A stretch of DNA of 64,000 nucleotides, taken from Rhodococcoides kyotonense. Its GTDB lineage: Bacteria; Actinomycetota; Actinomycetes; Mycobacteriales; Mycobacteriaceae. The DNA lies in NCBI RefSeq assembly GCF_900188125.1, contig NZ_FZOW01000006.1, forward strand, positions 186,001-250,000, given 5' to 3'. The translations under genes and the position numbers were made by a program. Under the pieces are notes generated by a model. That model was not told the DNA's origin, made no database searches, and saw nothing but the letters and a program-made list of their open reading frames with translations. Positions 18,944 to 28,609 of the stretch are shown here, one piece after another. Positions within the stretch are counted from its first letter, which is position 1. Every line of letters starts with the position of its first letter.

Positions 18944-20512
18944 ATGAGTCTTTCGGTAACAGATACTTCCGAGCGCGTGACGGCACCGCGCCAAGTCGAC
19001 ACCGTGATCATCGGCAGTGGATTCGCCGGGCTGGGTGCCGCGATCAAGCTGACCCAGAAGGGCAAGAGGAACTTCCTCGTCCTCGAGCGGGGTAGCGACG
19101 TCGGTGGTACGTGGCGCGACAACACCTACCCCGGTGCCGCGTGCGATGTGCCGTCGCACCTGTATTCGTACTCGTTCGCGCTCAACCCGGACTGGACTCG
19201 GTCGTTCTCCACTCAGCCGGAGATTCAGAAGTACATCTCGTCCGTGGCACGGAAGTACGGCGTCCTCGACAAGCACGTCTTCGATTCCGACGTCAAGACC
19301 GTCGTGTGGAACGCCGACACCCATCGCTGGGACATCACGGCCAGCACCGGCGAGTACTCGGCCAAGGTCGTCGTGACCGCCGTCGGTGCGCTGTGCGAGC
19401 CCAACCTTCCCGACATTCCGGGTATCGCCGGCTTCGAAGGCGACATCTTCCACTCCGCGCAGTGGAATCACGACGTCTCGCTCGCAGGCAAGCGCGTGGC
19501 CGTCATCGGGACCGGGGCGTCGGCGATCCAGATCGTGCCGTCGATCGTCGACAAGGTCTCCCATCTCGACGTCTACCAGCGCACCGCCCCGTGGATCCTG
19601 CCTCGCTTCGACCGCGAGTACACGGGCATCGAGAAGTTCGCGTTCAAGCACATTCCGGGCTTTCAGCGTCTGTCGCGCACCGGCATCTACGCGGCGCGCG
19701 AGACTCAGGTCGTTGGGCTTGCCAAGAAGCCTGCACTCATGAAGATCTTCGAACTGATCGCCACGCAGCAGATCAACAAGGGCATCAAGGACAAGGCGCT
19801 CCGCAAGAAAGTCACGCCGAACTTCCGCATCGGCTGCAAGCGCATGCTGATCTCCAACGCCTACTACCCCGCGCTCGATCGCCCCCATGTCGACGTCGTC
19901 ACCGACGGCATCGCGGAGGTCAAGGCGAACTCGATCGTCACCGCGGACGGCACCGAACGCGAGATCGACGCACTCGTCGTCGCGACAGGATTCCACGTGA
20001 CCGATTCGCCTGCGTACCAGGGCATCTTCGGCGAGGGCGGCAAGACGTTGGCGCAGACGTTCGAGGAAGAGGGGCAGCAGGGTTACAAGGGCTCGGCCGT
20101 CGCGGGCTTCCCCAACATGTTCTTCCTCGTCGGACCGAACACCGGCCTCGGCCACACGTCGATGGTGTACATGATCGAATCGCAGCTCAACTACGTCGTC
20201 GACGCTCTCGAGACCATCGAGAAGCACGACATCGGCGTCATCGAGGTTCGCAAGGACGTACAGGACGACTACAACGCCGACCTTCAGGACCGCATGGCCA
20301 AGAGCGTGTGGATGAACGGCGGGTGCGCCAGCTGGTACCTCGACAAGCACGGAAACAACACGACGCTGTGGCCGGACTTCACGTTCCGCTTCCGTCAGCT
20401 GACCAAGAAGTTCGATCTCGCGGCGTACCGTAGCGTCGCAGCGTCGGATCTCCCCGCCCCTGCCGGTGACCTCGTCGTCGCCGACTCCGAGACCAAGGTG
20501 GCCGTACAGTGA
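18944..20512 (+). CDS. Flavin-containing Baeyer-Villiger-type monooxygenase
   Basis: A 522-residue FAD/NADPH enzyme. FAD Rossmann motif GSGFAG (25-30); the type I BVMO fingerprint F-x-G-x3-H-x3-W appears as FEGDIFHSAQWNHD (164-177), with Asn where Pro/Asp is usual; NADPH motif GTGASA (189-194). It would insert an oxygen next to a ketone to give an ester or lactone. The ATG 18944 was chosen because an upstream TTG would lie inside the operator. The stop overlaps the SDR start (GTGA). The set BVMO, SDR and HSL-type esterase resembles the M. tuberculosis mymA-lipR-Rv3085 genes. Confidence 0.92.
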   Translation: MSLSVTDTSERVTAPRQVDTVIIGSGFAGLGAAIKLTQKGKRNFLVLERGSDVGGTWRDNTYPGAACDVPSHLYSYSFALNPDWTRSFSTQPEIQKYISSVARKYGVLDKHVFDSDVKTVVWNADTHRWDITASTGEYSAKVVVTAVGALCEPNLPDIPGIAGFEGDIFHSAQWNHDVSLAGKRVAVIGTGASAIQIVPSIVDKVSHLDVYQRTAPWILPRFDREYTGIEKFAFKHIPGFQRLSRTGIYAARETQVVGLAKKPALMKIFELIATQQINKGIKDKALRKKVTPNFRIGCKRMLISNAYYPALDRPHVDVVTDGIAEVKANSIVTADGTEREIDALVVATGFHVTDSPAYQGIFGEGGKTLAQTFEEEGQQGYKGSAVAGFPNMFFLVGPNTGLGHTSMVYMIESQLNYVVDALETIEKHDIGVIEVRKDVQDDYNADLQDRMAKSVWMNGGCASWYLDKHGNNTTLWPDFTFRFRQLTKKFDLAAYRSVAASDLPAPAGDLVVADSETKVAVQ

Positions 20513-21339
20513 GCGCTTTCGCAGGCAAGGTCGCCGTCGTCACGGGTGCCGGTTCCGGCATCGGACGAGCCCTGGCTCTGAATTTGGCCCAACGCGGCGC
20601 CAAGCTGGCGCTCTCGGACGTCGACGTCAACGGACTCGCCGAGACGGTCCGCCAGGTCGAGGCGCTCGGCGGCGAGGTCGAGTCGCAGTTCCTCGACGTG
20701 ACGCAGCGCGAGACCGTTCTCGACTATGCGGAGACCGTCAAGGCACGCTTCGGCAAGATCAACCAGATCTACAACAACGCAGGCATCGCGTATCACGGCG
20801 ATGTCGAGCAGTCGTCGTTCAAGGACATCGAGCGCATCGTCGACGTCGATTTCTGGGGAGTCGTCAACGGCACCAAGGCTTTTCTTCCGCACTTGCAGGA
20901 GTCGGGCGACGGCCACGTCGTCAACGTGTCGAGCCTGTTCGGTCTTCTCGCGATGCCGTCGCAGGCCGCCTACAACGCAGCGAAGTTCGCGGTCCGGGGC
21001 TTCAGCGAGGCACTGCGCATGGAACTGCTGATCTCGAAGGCGCCCGTGAAGATGACCGTCGTGCATCCGGGCGGCATCAAGACTGCCATCGCGCGCAACG
21101 CCACCGTCGCGGAGAACTACGACCAGGCGTCGGTCGCCAAATTCTTCGACGCGAAACTCGCGAAAACCACCCCGGACCAGGCCGCGAAGACCATCCTGAA
21201 AGGTGTGGAGAAAGGCAAGGGACGCGTCCTCGTCGGTTCCGACGCCATCGCGCTCGACCTGTTCCAGCGCATCACCGGATCGAAGTACCAGCGCGTCGTG
21301 GCCACCATCGCGAACCGTGTCATGCCCAGGAAGAAGTAG
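20509..21339 (+). CDS. Short-chain dehydrogenase/reductase
   Basis: 276-residue classical SDR: TGAGSGIG cofactor motif (12-19), NNAG (89-92), catalytic S141/S142, Y155 and K159 (YNAAK). The GTG start overlaps the BVMO stop. In the operon it would interconvert a secondary alcohol and the ketone used by the BVMO (pathway inference). The C-terminal extension (KGRVLVGSDAIALDLFQRITG) is common in actinobacterial SDRs annotated as acetoin reductase-like or Rv3085-like. Confidence 0.93.
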   Translation: MSAFAGKVAVVTGAGSGIGRALALNLAQRGAKLALSDVDVNGLAETVRQVEALGGEVESQFLDVTQRETVLDYAETVKARFGKINQIYNNAGIAYHGDVEQSSFKDIERIVDVDFWGVVNGTKAFLPHLQESGDGHVVNVSSLFGLLAMPSQAAYNAAKFAVRGFSEALRMELLISKAPVKMTVVHPGGIKTAIARNATVAENYDQASVAKFFDAKLAKTTPDQAAKTILKGVEKGKGRVLVGSDAIALDLFQRITGSKYQRVVATIANRVMPRKK

Positions 21340-21343
21340 CCCC

Positions 21344-22282
21344 ATGAGAAGCGTCTACCTTCCGCTACCTGTCGTCTCGGCACTGTTGAAGCCGTTCTAC
21401 CGAGTCGCACTCGACGCCAGACTGCCGGTCACCGTTCAGCGGAGAATCCTCGAGATCGGCGCACCGATACAAACCCTGCCCGACGGCACGGTGGTGCAGA
21501 AGCTCCAGCTGGGCGGCAGGCCCGCGGAACGCGTCACGGTCGGTGCTACCGAGCGCACCACCGCGATTCTGTACCTGCACGGCGGCGCGTTCACGATCGG
21601 GTCGATGGCAACGCATCGATCGCTCGCGGCCCATCTTGCGCGCGAATCAGCAAGTGCCGTATACGTTCTCGACTACCGACTGGCCCCCGAGAACCCCTTC
21701 CCCGCAGGCCTGAACGACTCGGTCGCCGCGTATCGCGAACTGTTGCGCAGACATGGGTTCACAGCCGATCGTGTTGCGATCGCCGGAGATTCGGCGGGCG
21801 GCGGACTGACTGTCGCGACGGCACGGAGACTCGTCGACGACGGCGTGACACCGGCTGCGTTGGGCCTGATCTCGCCATGGATCGACCCCGCCGCTCGTGA
21901 CGCTCAGATCCAGCGCGACCTGGTCGTCAACACCGCCTGGTCGTTCGCGGCGGCGGAGGCGTACCTGGGCGACGGAGACCCGCTCGACCAGGGCTACGCG
22001 CCGCTTCAAGGCGATCTCGGTGGCCTGCCGCCCGTCGTCCTGCACGTCGGGACCTCCGAAGTGTTGTACCCGCAGATCGTCGCGTTCCACGAGAAACTGC
22101 TGCTGTCCGGTGTCGACGTCGACTACGTCGAATACGAGAAGCTGTGGCACGTCGCGCATCTGCAGGCCTCGATCCTGCGCGAGGCCGCCGAGGCGGTACA
22201 CCATCTCGGTGCGTTCCTCGGTGCCCACGTCCGCACGTCAGAGGTTGTGCTCACCGAGCCAGCGAGCAGCGACATCGCCTGA
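21344..22282 (+). CDS. Alpha/beta hydrolase, HSL-family esterase
   Basis: 312 residues. Oxyanion motif HGGAF (80-84), nucleophile Ser150 in GDSAGG, catalytic acid probably Glu239 (GTSEVLYP), His269 or His272 in LWHVAH. These are the marks of hormone-sensitive-lipase type (LipR/LipN-like) carboxylesterases. It begins 5 bp after the SDR and would hydrolyse the ester made by the BVMO. The last 45 nt overlap the convergent osmolyte-binding-protein gene, and a 17-bp stem hairpin lies just after the stop. Confidence 0.92.
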   Translation: MRSVYLPLPVVSALLKPFYRVALDARLPVTVQRRILEIGAPIQTLPDGTVVQKLQLGGRPAERVTVGATERTTAILYLHGGAFTIGSMATHRSLAAHLARESASAVYVLDYRLAPENPFPAGLNDSVAAYRELLRRHGFTADRVAIAGDSAGGGLTVATARRLVDDGVTPAALGLISPWIDPAARDAQIQRDLVVNTAWSFAAAEAYLGDGDPLDQGYAPLQGDLGGLPPVVLHVGTSEVLYPQIVAFHEKLLLSGVDVDYVEYEKLWHVAHLQASILREAAEAVHHLGAFLGAHVRTSEVVLTEPASSDIA

Positions 22283-23110
22283 CGACGCCCCACCGCGGAC
22301 CTCGCCGATCATGTCGGCGAGGTCCGCGGTCGTCAGTTCCCCCGCGACGACGCTGAACGAGCGAACCTCACTGTCGCTCAACACCCCATCGCGGAACAGA
22401 GGCACGACGTTCTGCGCAGCGAACACGTCGTCGGTATCCGTCAGGGCTGTCAGATCCTTCACCCCCGGACCTGCCGACGCCGTGCGTACGACGGCGACAT
22501 CCGCCGAACCGTCGGCCACCGCGTCGACGACGGCATCGCCGTCCGCCACGGTCGTCACGGATCCAAAGGTGCACCCGTATCCGGCACTCAACACGTCGAC
22601 CGCGGCGATATCGGCGTCCGCGACCACGAGAGTCGAGGCCCCGCATCCGGGCACGATGTCGTCGACGGCCGTGGCGTCGGCGAAGGGGCCCGACGACGCG
22701 ACCGCGACGGCCTGCCTGTCCTCGGCGGTCGCGTAGTCGGTCACCGAAAGTCCGGCCGGGAGAGACTTGTTGAGATCGACGAAGACGTCGTCGGCAGTCG
22801 TGGCCGTCGACGTCGAGTCGAACGACGTCATCAGCTCGCCGGTCAGGTCCGGTACGACATCGACATCACCTCGGTCGAGCGCAGCGAGGTAGTCCGCTCG
22901 GTCCCCGATGCGGGTGTCCGTGTCGACGTGTGCGCCCACCGAACGAAGTGCGCCCGCGTAGATCTCGGCGACCAGTTCGTCTCGCACGTCGTTGCCCGAC
23001 CCGACGACGATCGTCGACGCCTCCTGCTCGGATCCGCTGCACGCCACCGCGACGCAGGACAACAGAACGACGACGGCCAGTTTCGGGCCACACGCTCTCA
23101 CGAAGAACAC
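22238..23110 (-). CDS. Divergent glycine-betaine/choline ABC substrate-binding lipoprotein paralogue (OpuAC-like)
   Basis: 290 residues from GTG 23108-23110: a signal sequence with lipobox-like VAVAC at C24, then an IVVGSGNDVRDEL start and the AAQNVVPLF segment shared with OpuAC-family proteins. Compared with the neighbouring canonical copy, the ligand-site DYTGN has become DLTGE and the NFTESE start GNDVRDE, so the binding pocket is altered. It diverges from the intact binding protein. The 3' end overlaps the esterase gene by 45 nt. It may bind a different ligand or act as a modulator. Confidence 0.85.
   Translation of the reverse strand: MFFVRACGPKLAVVVLLSCVAVACSGSEQEASTIVVGSGNDVRDELVAEIYAGALRSVGAHVDTDTRIGDRADYLAALDRGDVDVVPDLTGELMTSFDSTSTATTADDVFVDLNKSLPAGLSVTDYATAEDRQAVAVASSGPFADATAVDDIVPGCGASTLVVADADIAAVDVLSAGYGCTFGSVTTVADGDAVVDAVADGSADVAVVRTASAGPGVKDLTALTDTDDVFAAQNVVPLFRDGVLSDSEVRSFSVVAGELTTADLADMIGEVRGGASSGDVAARWLGEHNL
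22292..22330 (+). terminator. 17-bp stem hairpin inside the 3' coding end of the opposing gene
   Basis: Arms 22292-22308 and 22314-22330 (core CCGCGGACCTCGCCGA) are perfectly complementary with a 5-nt loop. It starts 10 nt after the esterase stop, so it can end the BVMO operon transcript, yet it encodes residues of the minus-strand binding protein (around LADMIGEVRG). No T-tract follows. Confidence 0.7.
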
Positions 23111-23189
23111 TCCATTCCGGGGGAACTGTCGGTGGGCAGGTTTATGGTTCTCGCACGCCGGGAAACATGGGGCGAACGAGATGACCACC

Positions 23190-23217
23190 GGGGCAACCTT
23201 ATGGCTAAGCTTGCCCC
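23190..23217. promoter_or_regulatory. Inverted repeat between divergent binding-protein genes
   Basis: GGGGCAA (23190-23196) and TTGCCCC (23211-23217), with inner CTT/AAG also pairing, form an 11-bp-per-arm palindrome interrupted by one C:C. It lies in the 178-bp gap between the divergent osmolyte-binding-protein genes. It may be an operator or a 5'-leader hairpin of the osmolyte operon. Confidence 0.5.
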
Positions 23218-23288
23218 GATCACCATCCCGAGCGTCCGTGCAGAGCCAGCGGAAGCCGTTGGCGAGCCGGTACAGATGGAAGGAACCC

Positions 23289-24236
23289 ATGAACATCACC
23301 CGTACCACGCGCGCCCTGGCTGCGCTCACCCTGTCAGCCCTGGCATTGACCGCGTGCGGCGGCAATTCCGACCCACTGTCCAGCGGCGGTGGTGAGAGCA
23401 ACGGCGATCCCAACTCGATCGTCGTCGGTTCGGCCAACTTCACCGAGTCCGAGACCATCGCCAACATCTACGCCGAGGTCCTGCGAGTCAACGGCTTCGA
23501 CGTCAGCACCACGCTCAACATCGGCAGCCGCGAGGCATACATACCGGCCGTCAAGGACGGGTCGATCGACCTGATTCCCGATTACACCGGCAACCTTCTT
23601 CAGTACCTCGATCCCGAAGCCACCGCGACCTCCGCCGACGACGTCGAGGCAGCGCTTCCCGACGCACTGGGCTCCGAATTGGTCACCGCCGACCCCGCGC
23701 CCGCCGAGGACAAGGACTCGATCGTCGTCACCCGTGCGACGGCAGAGCGCTGGAACCTGAAGACCATCGAGGATCTGGCGCCGCATTCGGCCGAGATCAG
23801 CATCGGCGCACCGCCCGAGTTCCAGGAGCGCGCATACGGTCTGCCCGGTCTGAAGACCAACTACGGCGTCGACATCGACCCGAGCAAGTTCGTCCCGATC
23901 GCCGACGGCGGCGGCCCGGCAACGGTCGCAGCTCTCGCCGAAGGCCAGGTCACGGCGGCTGACATCTTCTCGACGTCGGCGTCGATCGCACAGAACGACT
24001 TCGTCGTGCTCGAGGATCCGAAGTTCAACTTCGCCGCACAGAACGTCGTCCCGGTCATCAATGCCGGCAAGAACTCGGAGAAGCTGACCGACGTTCTCAA
24101 CGCCATCTCGGCAAAGCTGACCACCGAGGGCCTACTTGCTCTCAACCAGTCGGTGTCGGGCGACAGCAAGACAGAGCCTGCGGCCGCTGCCAAGCAGTGG
24201 GTCGAGGAACAGGGACTCAGCACTCCCATCAGCTGA
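23289..24236 (+). CDS. Glycine betaine/choline ABC transporter substrate-binding lipoprotein (OpuAC/OpuBC/ProX type)
   Basis: 315 residues; signal peptide with lipobox LTAC (C23), then a Ser/Gly linker and the OpuAC fold beginning SIVVGSANFTESETIANIY. DLIPDYTGN and AAQNVVPVIN are family landmarks, and the Tyr of DYTG sits in the quaternary-ammonium pocket of known members. It heads a four-gene importer operon (binding protein, ATPase, two permeases). ATG with a GGAAGGA ribosome-binding site. Expected role: osmoprotectant uptake under osmotic stress. Confidence 0.93.
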   Translation: MNITRTTRALAALTLSALALTACGGNSDPLSSGGGESNGDPNSIVVGSANFTESETIANIYAEVLRVNGFDVSTTLNIGSREAYIPAVKDGSIDLIPDYTGNLLQYLDPEATATSADDVEAALPDALGSELVTADPAPAEDKDSIVVTRATAERWNLKTIEDLAPHSAEISIGAPPEFQERAYGLPGLKTNYGVDIDPSKFVPIADGGGPATVAALAEGQVTAADIFSTSASIAQNDFVVLEDPKFNFAAQNVVPVINAGKNSEKLTDVLNAISAKLTTEGLLALNQSVSGDSKTEPAAAAKQWVEEQGLSTPIS

Positions 24237-24282
24237 CAACTTTCGTCCGCGATTTCCTTCCGACGACCGGAGAGCACTACCC

Positions 24283-25443
24283 GTGATCACGTTCGACAAC
24301 GTCACCAAGCAGTACCCCGACGGCACGACGGCAGTGGACACCCTGAACCTTCGAATCGAACCGGAGTCGTTCACGGTGTTCGTCGGTCCGTCCGGCTGTG
24401 GCAAGACGACGTCGATGCGAATGATCAACCGCATGATCACGCCGACGTCCGGCGTGATCACCGTGGACGGGAAGAACATCGCCGACACCGATGCCGTGGC
24501 ACTACGCCGCGGCATCGGGTACGTCATCCAGAGCGCGGGGCTCCTCCCCCACCGAACCGTCGTCGACAACGTGGCGACGGTGCCGGTGCTTCGGGGCGAG
24601 TCTCGACGGTCAGCGCGTAAGGCCGCGCTGACGGTACTCGAGCGGGTAGGCCTCGATCCGGCGATGGCGTCGCGGTACCCGGCGCAACTGTCCGGGGGCC
24701 AGCAGCAACGCGTCGGTGTTGCGCGGGCGCTTGCCGCCGACCCACCGATCTTGCTGATGGACGAGCCGTTCAGCGCGGTCGATCCCGTCGTACGCGAGGA
24801 TCTGCAGACCGAAATGTTGCGTCTGCAGGCCGAATTGAAGAAGACCATCGTCTTCGTGACGCACGACATCGACGAGGCCGTGCGTCTCGGTGACCGCATC
24901 GCCGTATTCGGCACGGGCGGTCGTTTGCAGCAGTACGACCGTCCGGAGACCGTACTCTCCTCTCCTGCAACGGATTTCGTGGCGTCGTTCGTCGGACGCG
25001 ATCGCGGATACCGCGGCCTGTCGTTCCGAACCGCGAATTCCGTTCCGCTGCACGACATCGAGACGTCGACAGCCGAAAATCTGAAGAACCTCCGCCTCGA
25101 ACAGGGCCAATGGGTCCTCGTCGTCACCGACGAGCGCACTCCCCTCGGATGGATCGACGTCACCGGCGTCGAAGGTATCCGCGCCGGACGCACGGTGGAT
25201 CAGAGCACCGCGGCCGGAGGCTCGCTGTTCAGTGTCGGCGGCGATCTCCGCCTGGCACTCGACGCGGCGATCTCGTCGCCGTCCGGCATCGGCGTCGCCG
25301 TCGACCACGAAGGCCGCGTCGCCGGTGGTATCGACGGATCCGAGGTTCTCGAACACCTTGCAACACAACGCAAAGCGGAAGATCAAGAACGCAACAGGCA
25401 CCATTTCGACGCGGTACCGCTCAGCAAAGACGGTTCCAGCTGA
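24283..25443 (+). CDS. Osmoprotectant ABC transporter ATP-binding protein (OpuA/ProV type)
   Basis: 386 residues. Walker A GPSGCGKTT, signature LSGGQQQRVGVARAL, Walker B ILLMDEPFSAVDP and the H-loop VTHDIDEA are all intact. The C-terminal 130 residues are consistent with a degenerate CBS-type sensor domain as in OpuAA/OpuCA, including WVLVVTDERTPLGWIDV. The start chosen is GTG 24283 (MITFDNVTKQYPDG), 46 bp after the binding-protein stop; the longer frame runs into the previous gene. The stop overlaps the permease start (TGATG). Confidence 0.93.
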   Translation: MITFDNVTKQYPDGTTAVDTLNLRIEPESFTVFVGPSGCGKTTSMRMINRMITPTSGVITVDGKNIADTDAVALRRGIGYVIQSAGLLPHRTVVDNVATVPVLRGESRRSARKAALTVLERVGLDPAMASRYPAQLSGGQQQRVGVARALAADPPILLMDEPFSAVDPVVREDLQTEMLRLQAELKKTIVFVTHDIDEAVRLGDRIAVFGTGGRLQQYDRPETVLSSPATDFVASFVGRDRGYRGLSFRTANSVPLHDIETSTAENLKNLRLEQGQWVLVVTDERTPLGWIDVTGVEGIRAGRTVDQSTAAGGSLFSVGGDLRLALDAAISSPSGIGVAVDHEGRVAGGIDGSEVLEHLATQRKAEDQERNRHHFDAVPLSKDGSS

Positions 25444-26102
25444 TGCGTTGGCTGATCGACAACTTCGACACGGTCCTCGGACTGACGAAGACGCACCTGT
25501 ACCTGTCGCTCGTTCCGCTGCTCATCGGCCTGCTCATCGCTGTTCCGGTCGGGACGCTCATCCGGAACGTGTCATGGGTTCGTCGAATCACGTTGACGGT
25601 GGCCAGTATTGCGTTCACCATCCCGTCGCTCGCGCTGTTCGTCACCATTCCGGCCATCATCGGAACGAGGGTGCTCGATTCGATCAACGTCGTCGTCGCA
25701 CTCGCGGTCTACTCGACGGCACTGCTGATACGCGCGGTCCCCGAAGCGTTGGATTCGGTGCCCGCCGCAGTCGTCGACTCCGCCGAAGCGATGGGGTACA
25801 CGCCGCTGCGTCGCGCCATCGGTGTCGAACTTCCGTTGGCCCTGCCGGTTCTCGTCGCGAACGTCCGCGTCGTTGCAGTCACCAACATCTCGCTCGTGTC
25901 CGTCGGGTCGGTCATCGGCATCGGGGGGCTCGGTCAACTCTTCACGCAGGGTTATCAACGTGACTACCCGGACCAGATTCTCGCCGGCATCATCTCGATC
26001 GTCTTCCTGGCGTTGGTCTTCGACGCGGCGCTCTACCTGGTCGGTCGTCGACTCACTCCGTGGACGCGGCTCGGGTCGACACCGGCGAAGCGGAAGGGGT
26101 GA
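25443..26102 (+). CDS. Osmoprotectant ABC transporter permease 1
   Basis: A 219-residue integral membrane protein of the binding-protein-dependent permease family. It has five or six TM helices, and the EAA-like coupling motif EAMGYTPLRRAIGVELPLALPVLVANVRV is seen near residue 120. It begins MRWLIDNFDTVLGLTKTHLYLSL, as in OpuBB/OpuBD proteins. Its ATG shares bases with the ATPase stop (TGATG), and it is followed after 3 bp by the second permease. Confidence 0.93.
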   Translation: MRWLIDNFDTVLGLTKTHLYLSLVPLLIGLLIAVPVGTLIRNVSWVRRITLTVASIAFTIPSLALFVTIPAIIGTRVLDSINVVVALAVYSTALLIRAVPEALDSVPAAVVDSAEAMGYTPLRRAIGVELPLALPVLVANVRVVAVTNISLVSVGSVIGIGGLGQLFTQGYQRDYPDQILAGIISIVFLALVFDAALYLVGRRLTPWTRLGSTPAKRKG

Positions 26103-26105
26103 CCG

Positions 26106-26801
26106 GTGAACATCTTCTCTGGAGCGTTCTCCTACATCTTCGACGCCGCGAATTGGCAGGGCAGCACCGGAATCGGCGCCCGCCTCCTCGAACATGTCTG
26201 GTACAGCCTGCTGGCCGTCGTCGTGTCCGCAGCGATCGCCGTTCCGATCGGCCTGCTCATCGGACACCTCCGACGCGGTGAAGTAGCGGTCGTCGGACTC
26301 GTCAACGCATTGCGCTCGCTGCCGACGCTGGGCGTGCTCGTGTTCCTGGTCCTGCTGATCGGGCTCGGGCTGGTGCCGCCGATCATCGCTCTCGTCCTGT
26401 TGGGCATCCCCCCGTTGCTCGCGGGAACGTACGCGGGCATAGCGAACGTCGACGACAACGTGGTCGACGCTGCCCGTGCGATGGGGATGACCGAGCTACA
26501 GGTGTTGTTCCGCGTCGAGATTCCCAACGCGCTCCCGCTGATCCTCGGGGGCCTGCGGAACTCGACGCTGCAGGTGATCGCCACTGCCACCGTCGCCGCC
26601 TACGTCAACCTCGGTGGACTCGGCCGGTACATCTTCGACGGCCTCGCGCTGTACCAGTACGACCGTGTCCTGGTCGGCGCCATCCTCGTCGCTGTGCTCG
26701 CACTGATCGTCGACGGTCTGCTCGCGCTGGCGGTCTACGCGTCGGTCCCGGGCACCGGTCGACTGCGCCGGACGCCGTCGGGGCTCGCGAAAGTCGACTG
26801 A
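26106..26801 (+). CDS. Osmoprotectant ABC transporter permease 2
   Basis: 231 residues, GTG start. Same family as the preceding permease, with about six TM helices and the EAA-like loop ARAMGMTELQVLFRVEIPNALPLILGGLRN. The two permeases would form a heterodimer in the membrane with the ATPase dimer. This is the last gene of the operon and is followed by the 31-bp tandem repeat array. Confidence 0.93.
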   Translation: MNIFSGAFSYIFDAANWQGSTGIGARLLEHVWYSLLAVVVSAAIAVPIGLLIGHLRRGEVAVVGLVNALRSLPTLGVLVFLVLLIGLGLVPPIIALVLLGIPPLLAGTYAGIANVDDNVVDAARAMGMTELQVLFRVEIPNALPLILGGLRNSTLQVIATATVAAYVNLGGLGRYIFDGLALYQYDRVLVGAILVAVLALIVDGLLALAVYASVPGTGRLRRTPSGLAKVD

Positions 26802-26812
26802 AGCCTGTCCGG

Positions 26813-27099
26813 CTGGGAGCGAGGGCGTCCCTCGGTCACCTCACTGGGAGCGAGGGCGTCCCTCAGTCACCTCACTGGGAGCGAGGGCGTCCCTCAGTCA
26901 CCTCACTGGGAGCGAGGGCGTCCCTCAGTCACCTCACTGGGAGCGAGGGCGCCCCTCAGTCACTCTGAGTGACCAAATGTCACATTCGCTCCGGACCGGA
27001 GGTGCACCCACTGGGAGCGAGGGCGCCCCTCAGTCACCTCACCGGGAGCGAGGGCGCCCCTCAGTCACTCTGAGTGACCAAATGTCACATTCGCTCCGG
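26813..27099. repeat. 31-bp tandem repeat array with two family C palindromes
   Basis: Units of 31 bp (CTGGGAGCGAGGGC then GTCCCTCAGTCACCTCA) begin at 26813, 26844, 26875 and 26906. A fifth unit at 26937 runs into a full palindrome (GTCACTCTGAGTGAC core, right arm TCGCTCC to 26993), and units at 27011 and 27042 end in a second palindrome at 27099. The repeating unit is the left half of the hairpin. The array fills most of the 422-bp gap between the convergent permease and malic-enzyme genes; no gene is seen there. Confidence 0.9.
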
Positions 27100-27169
27100 A
27101 AATAGGGAGGGTCGGCCGGTCCGGAAATAGGCGGCCGGCCGGGAGCGAGGGTGGACGGACGTGTGAAAA

Positions 27170-27208
27170 CACCCCGAACCGTAGCCCTGGTGGGGCCGGC
27201 TCGGGGTG
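27170..27208 (-). terminator. Intrinsic terminator of the malic enzyme gene
   Basis: Arms CACCCCGA (27170-27177) and TCGGGGTG (27201-27208) are perfect. Read on the minus strand the stem is followed by TTTTC. It is 15 bp beyond the malic-enzyme stop, the expected place and orientation for a rho-independent terminator. Confidence 0.75.
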
Positions 27209-27223
27209 CCTCCCCCTACTGTC

Positions 27224-28420
<1,197 letters not shown>

Positions 28421-28609
28421 GTTATAGCTCCTGAGAAGGAATCACCTCACGCCGACGCGCACGATACGACGAAAAGATGATTCGAAGAAGATGTCTCGGT
28501 GCGCGCCGTCGGTTGGCTGCAACTACCGAAAACCAGGATGACGTGAGGCGGGTGTGCCGTCACAAACGATCGTGGCGCTGTGGCGCCCATGATGTCGGCC
28601 AGCCTACAT

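Noticed and set aside
18905..20350. A 481-codon minus-strand frame opposite the BVMO
   Set aside because: Same shadow effect. It runs through the tetR operator region and has no recognisable domain, while the plus-strand BVMO has all its motifs.
26813..27099. CRISPR-like array
   Set aside because: Repeats are directly adjacent with no spacers, the unit is half of a palindrome, and no cas genes are nearby. It is a tandem repeat.
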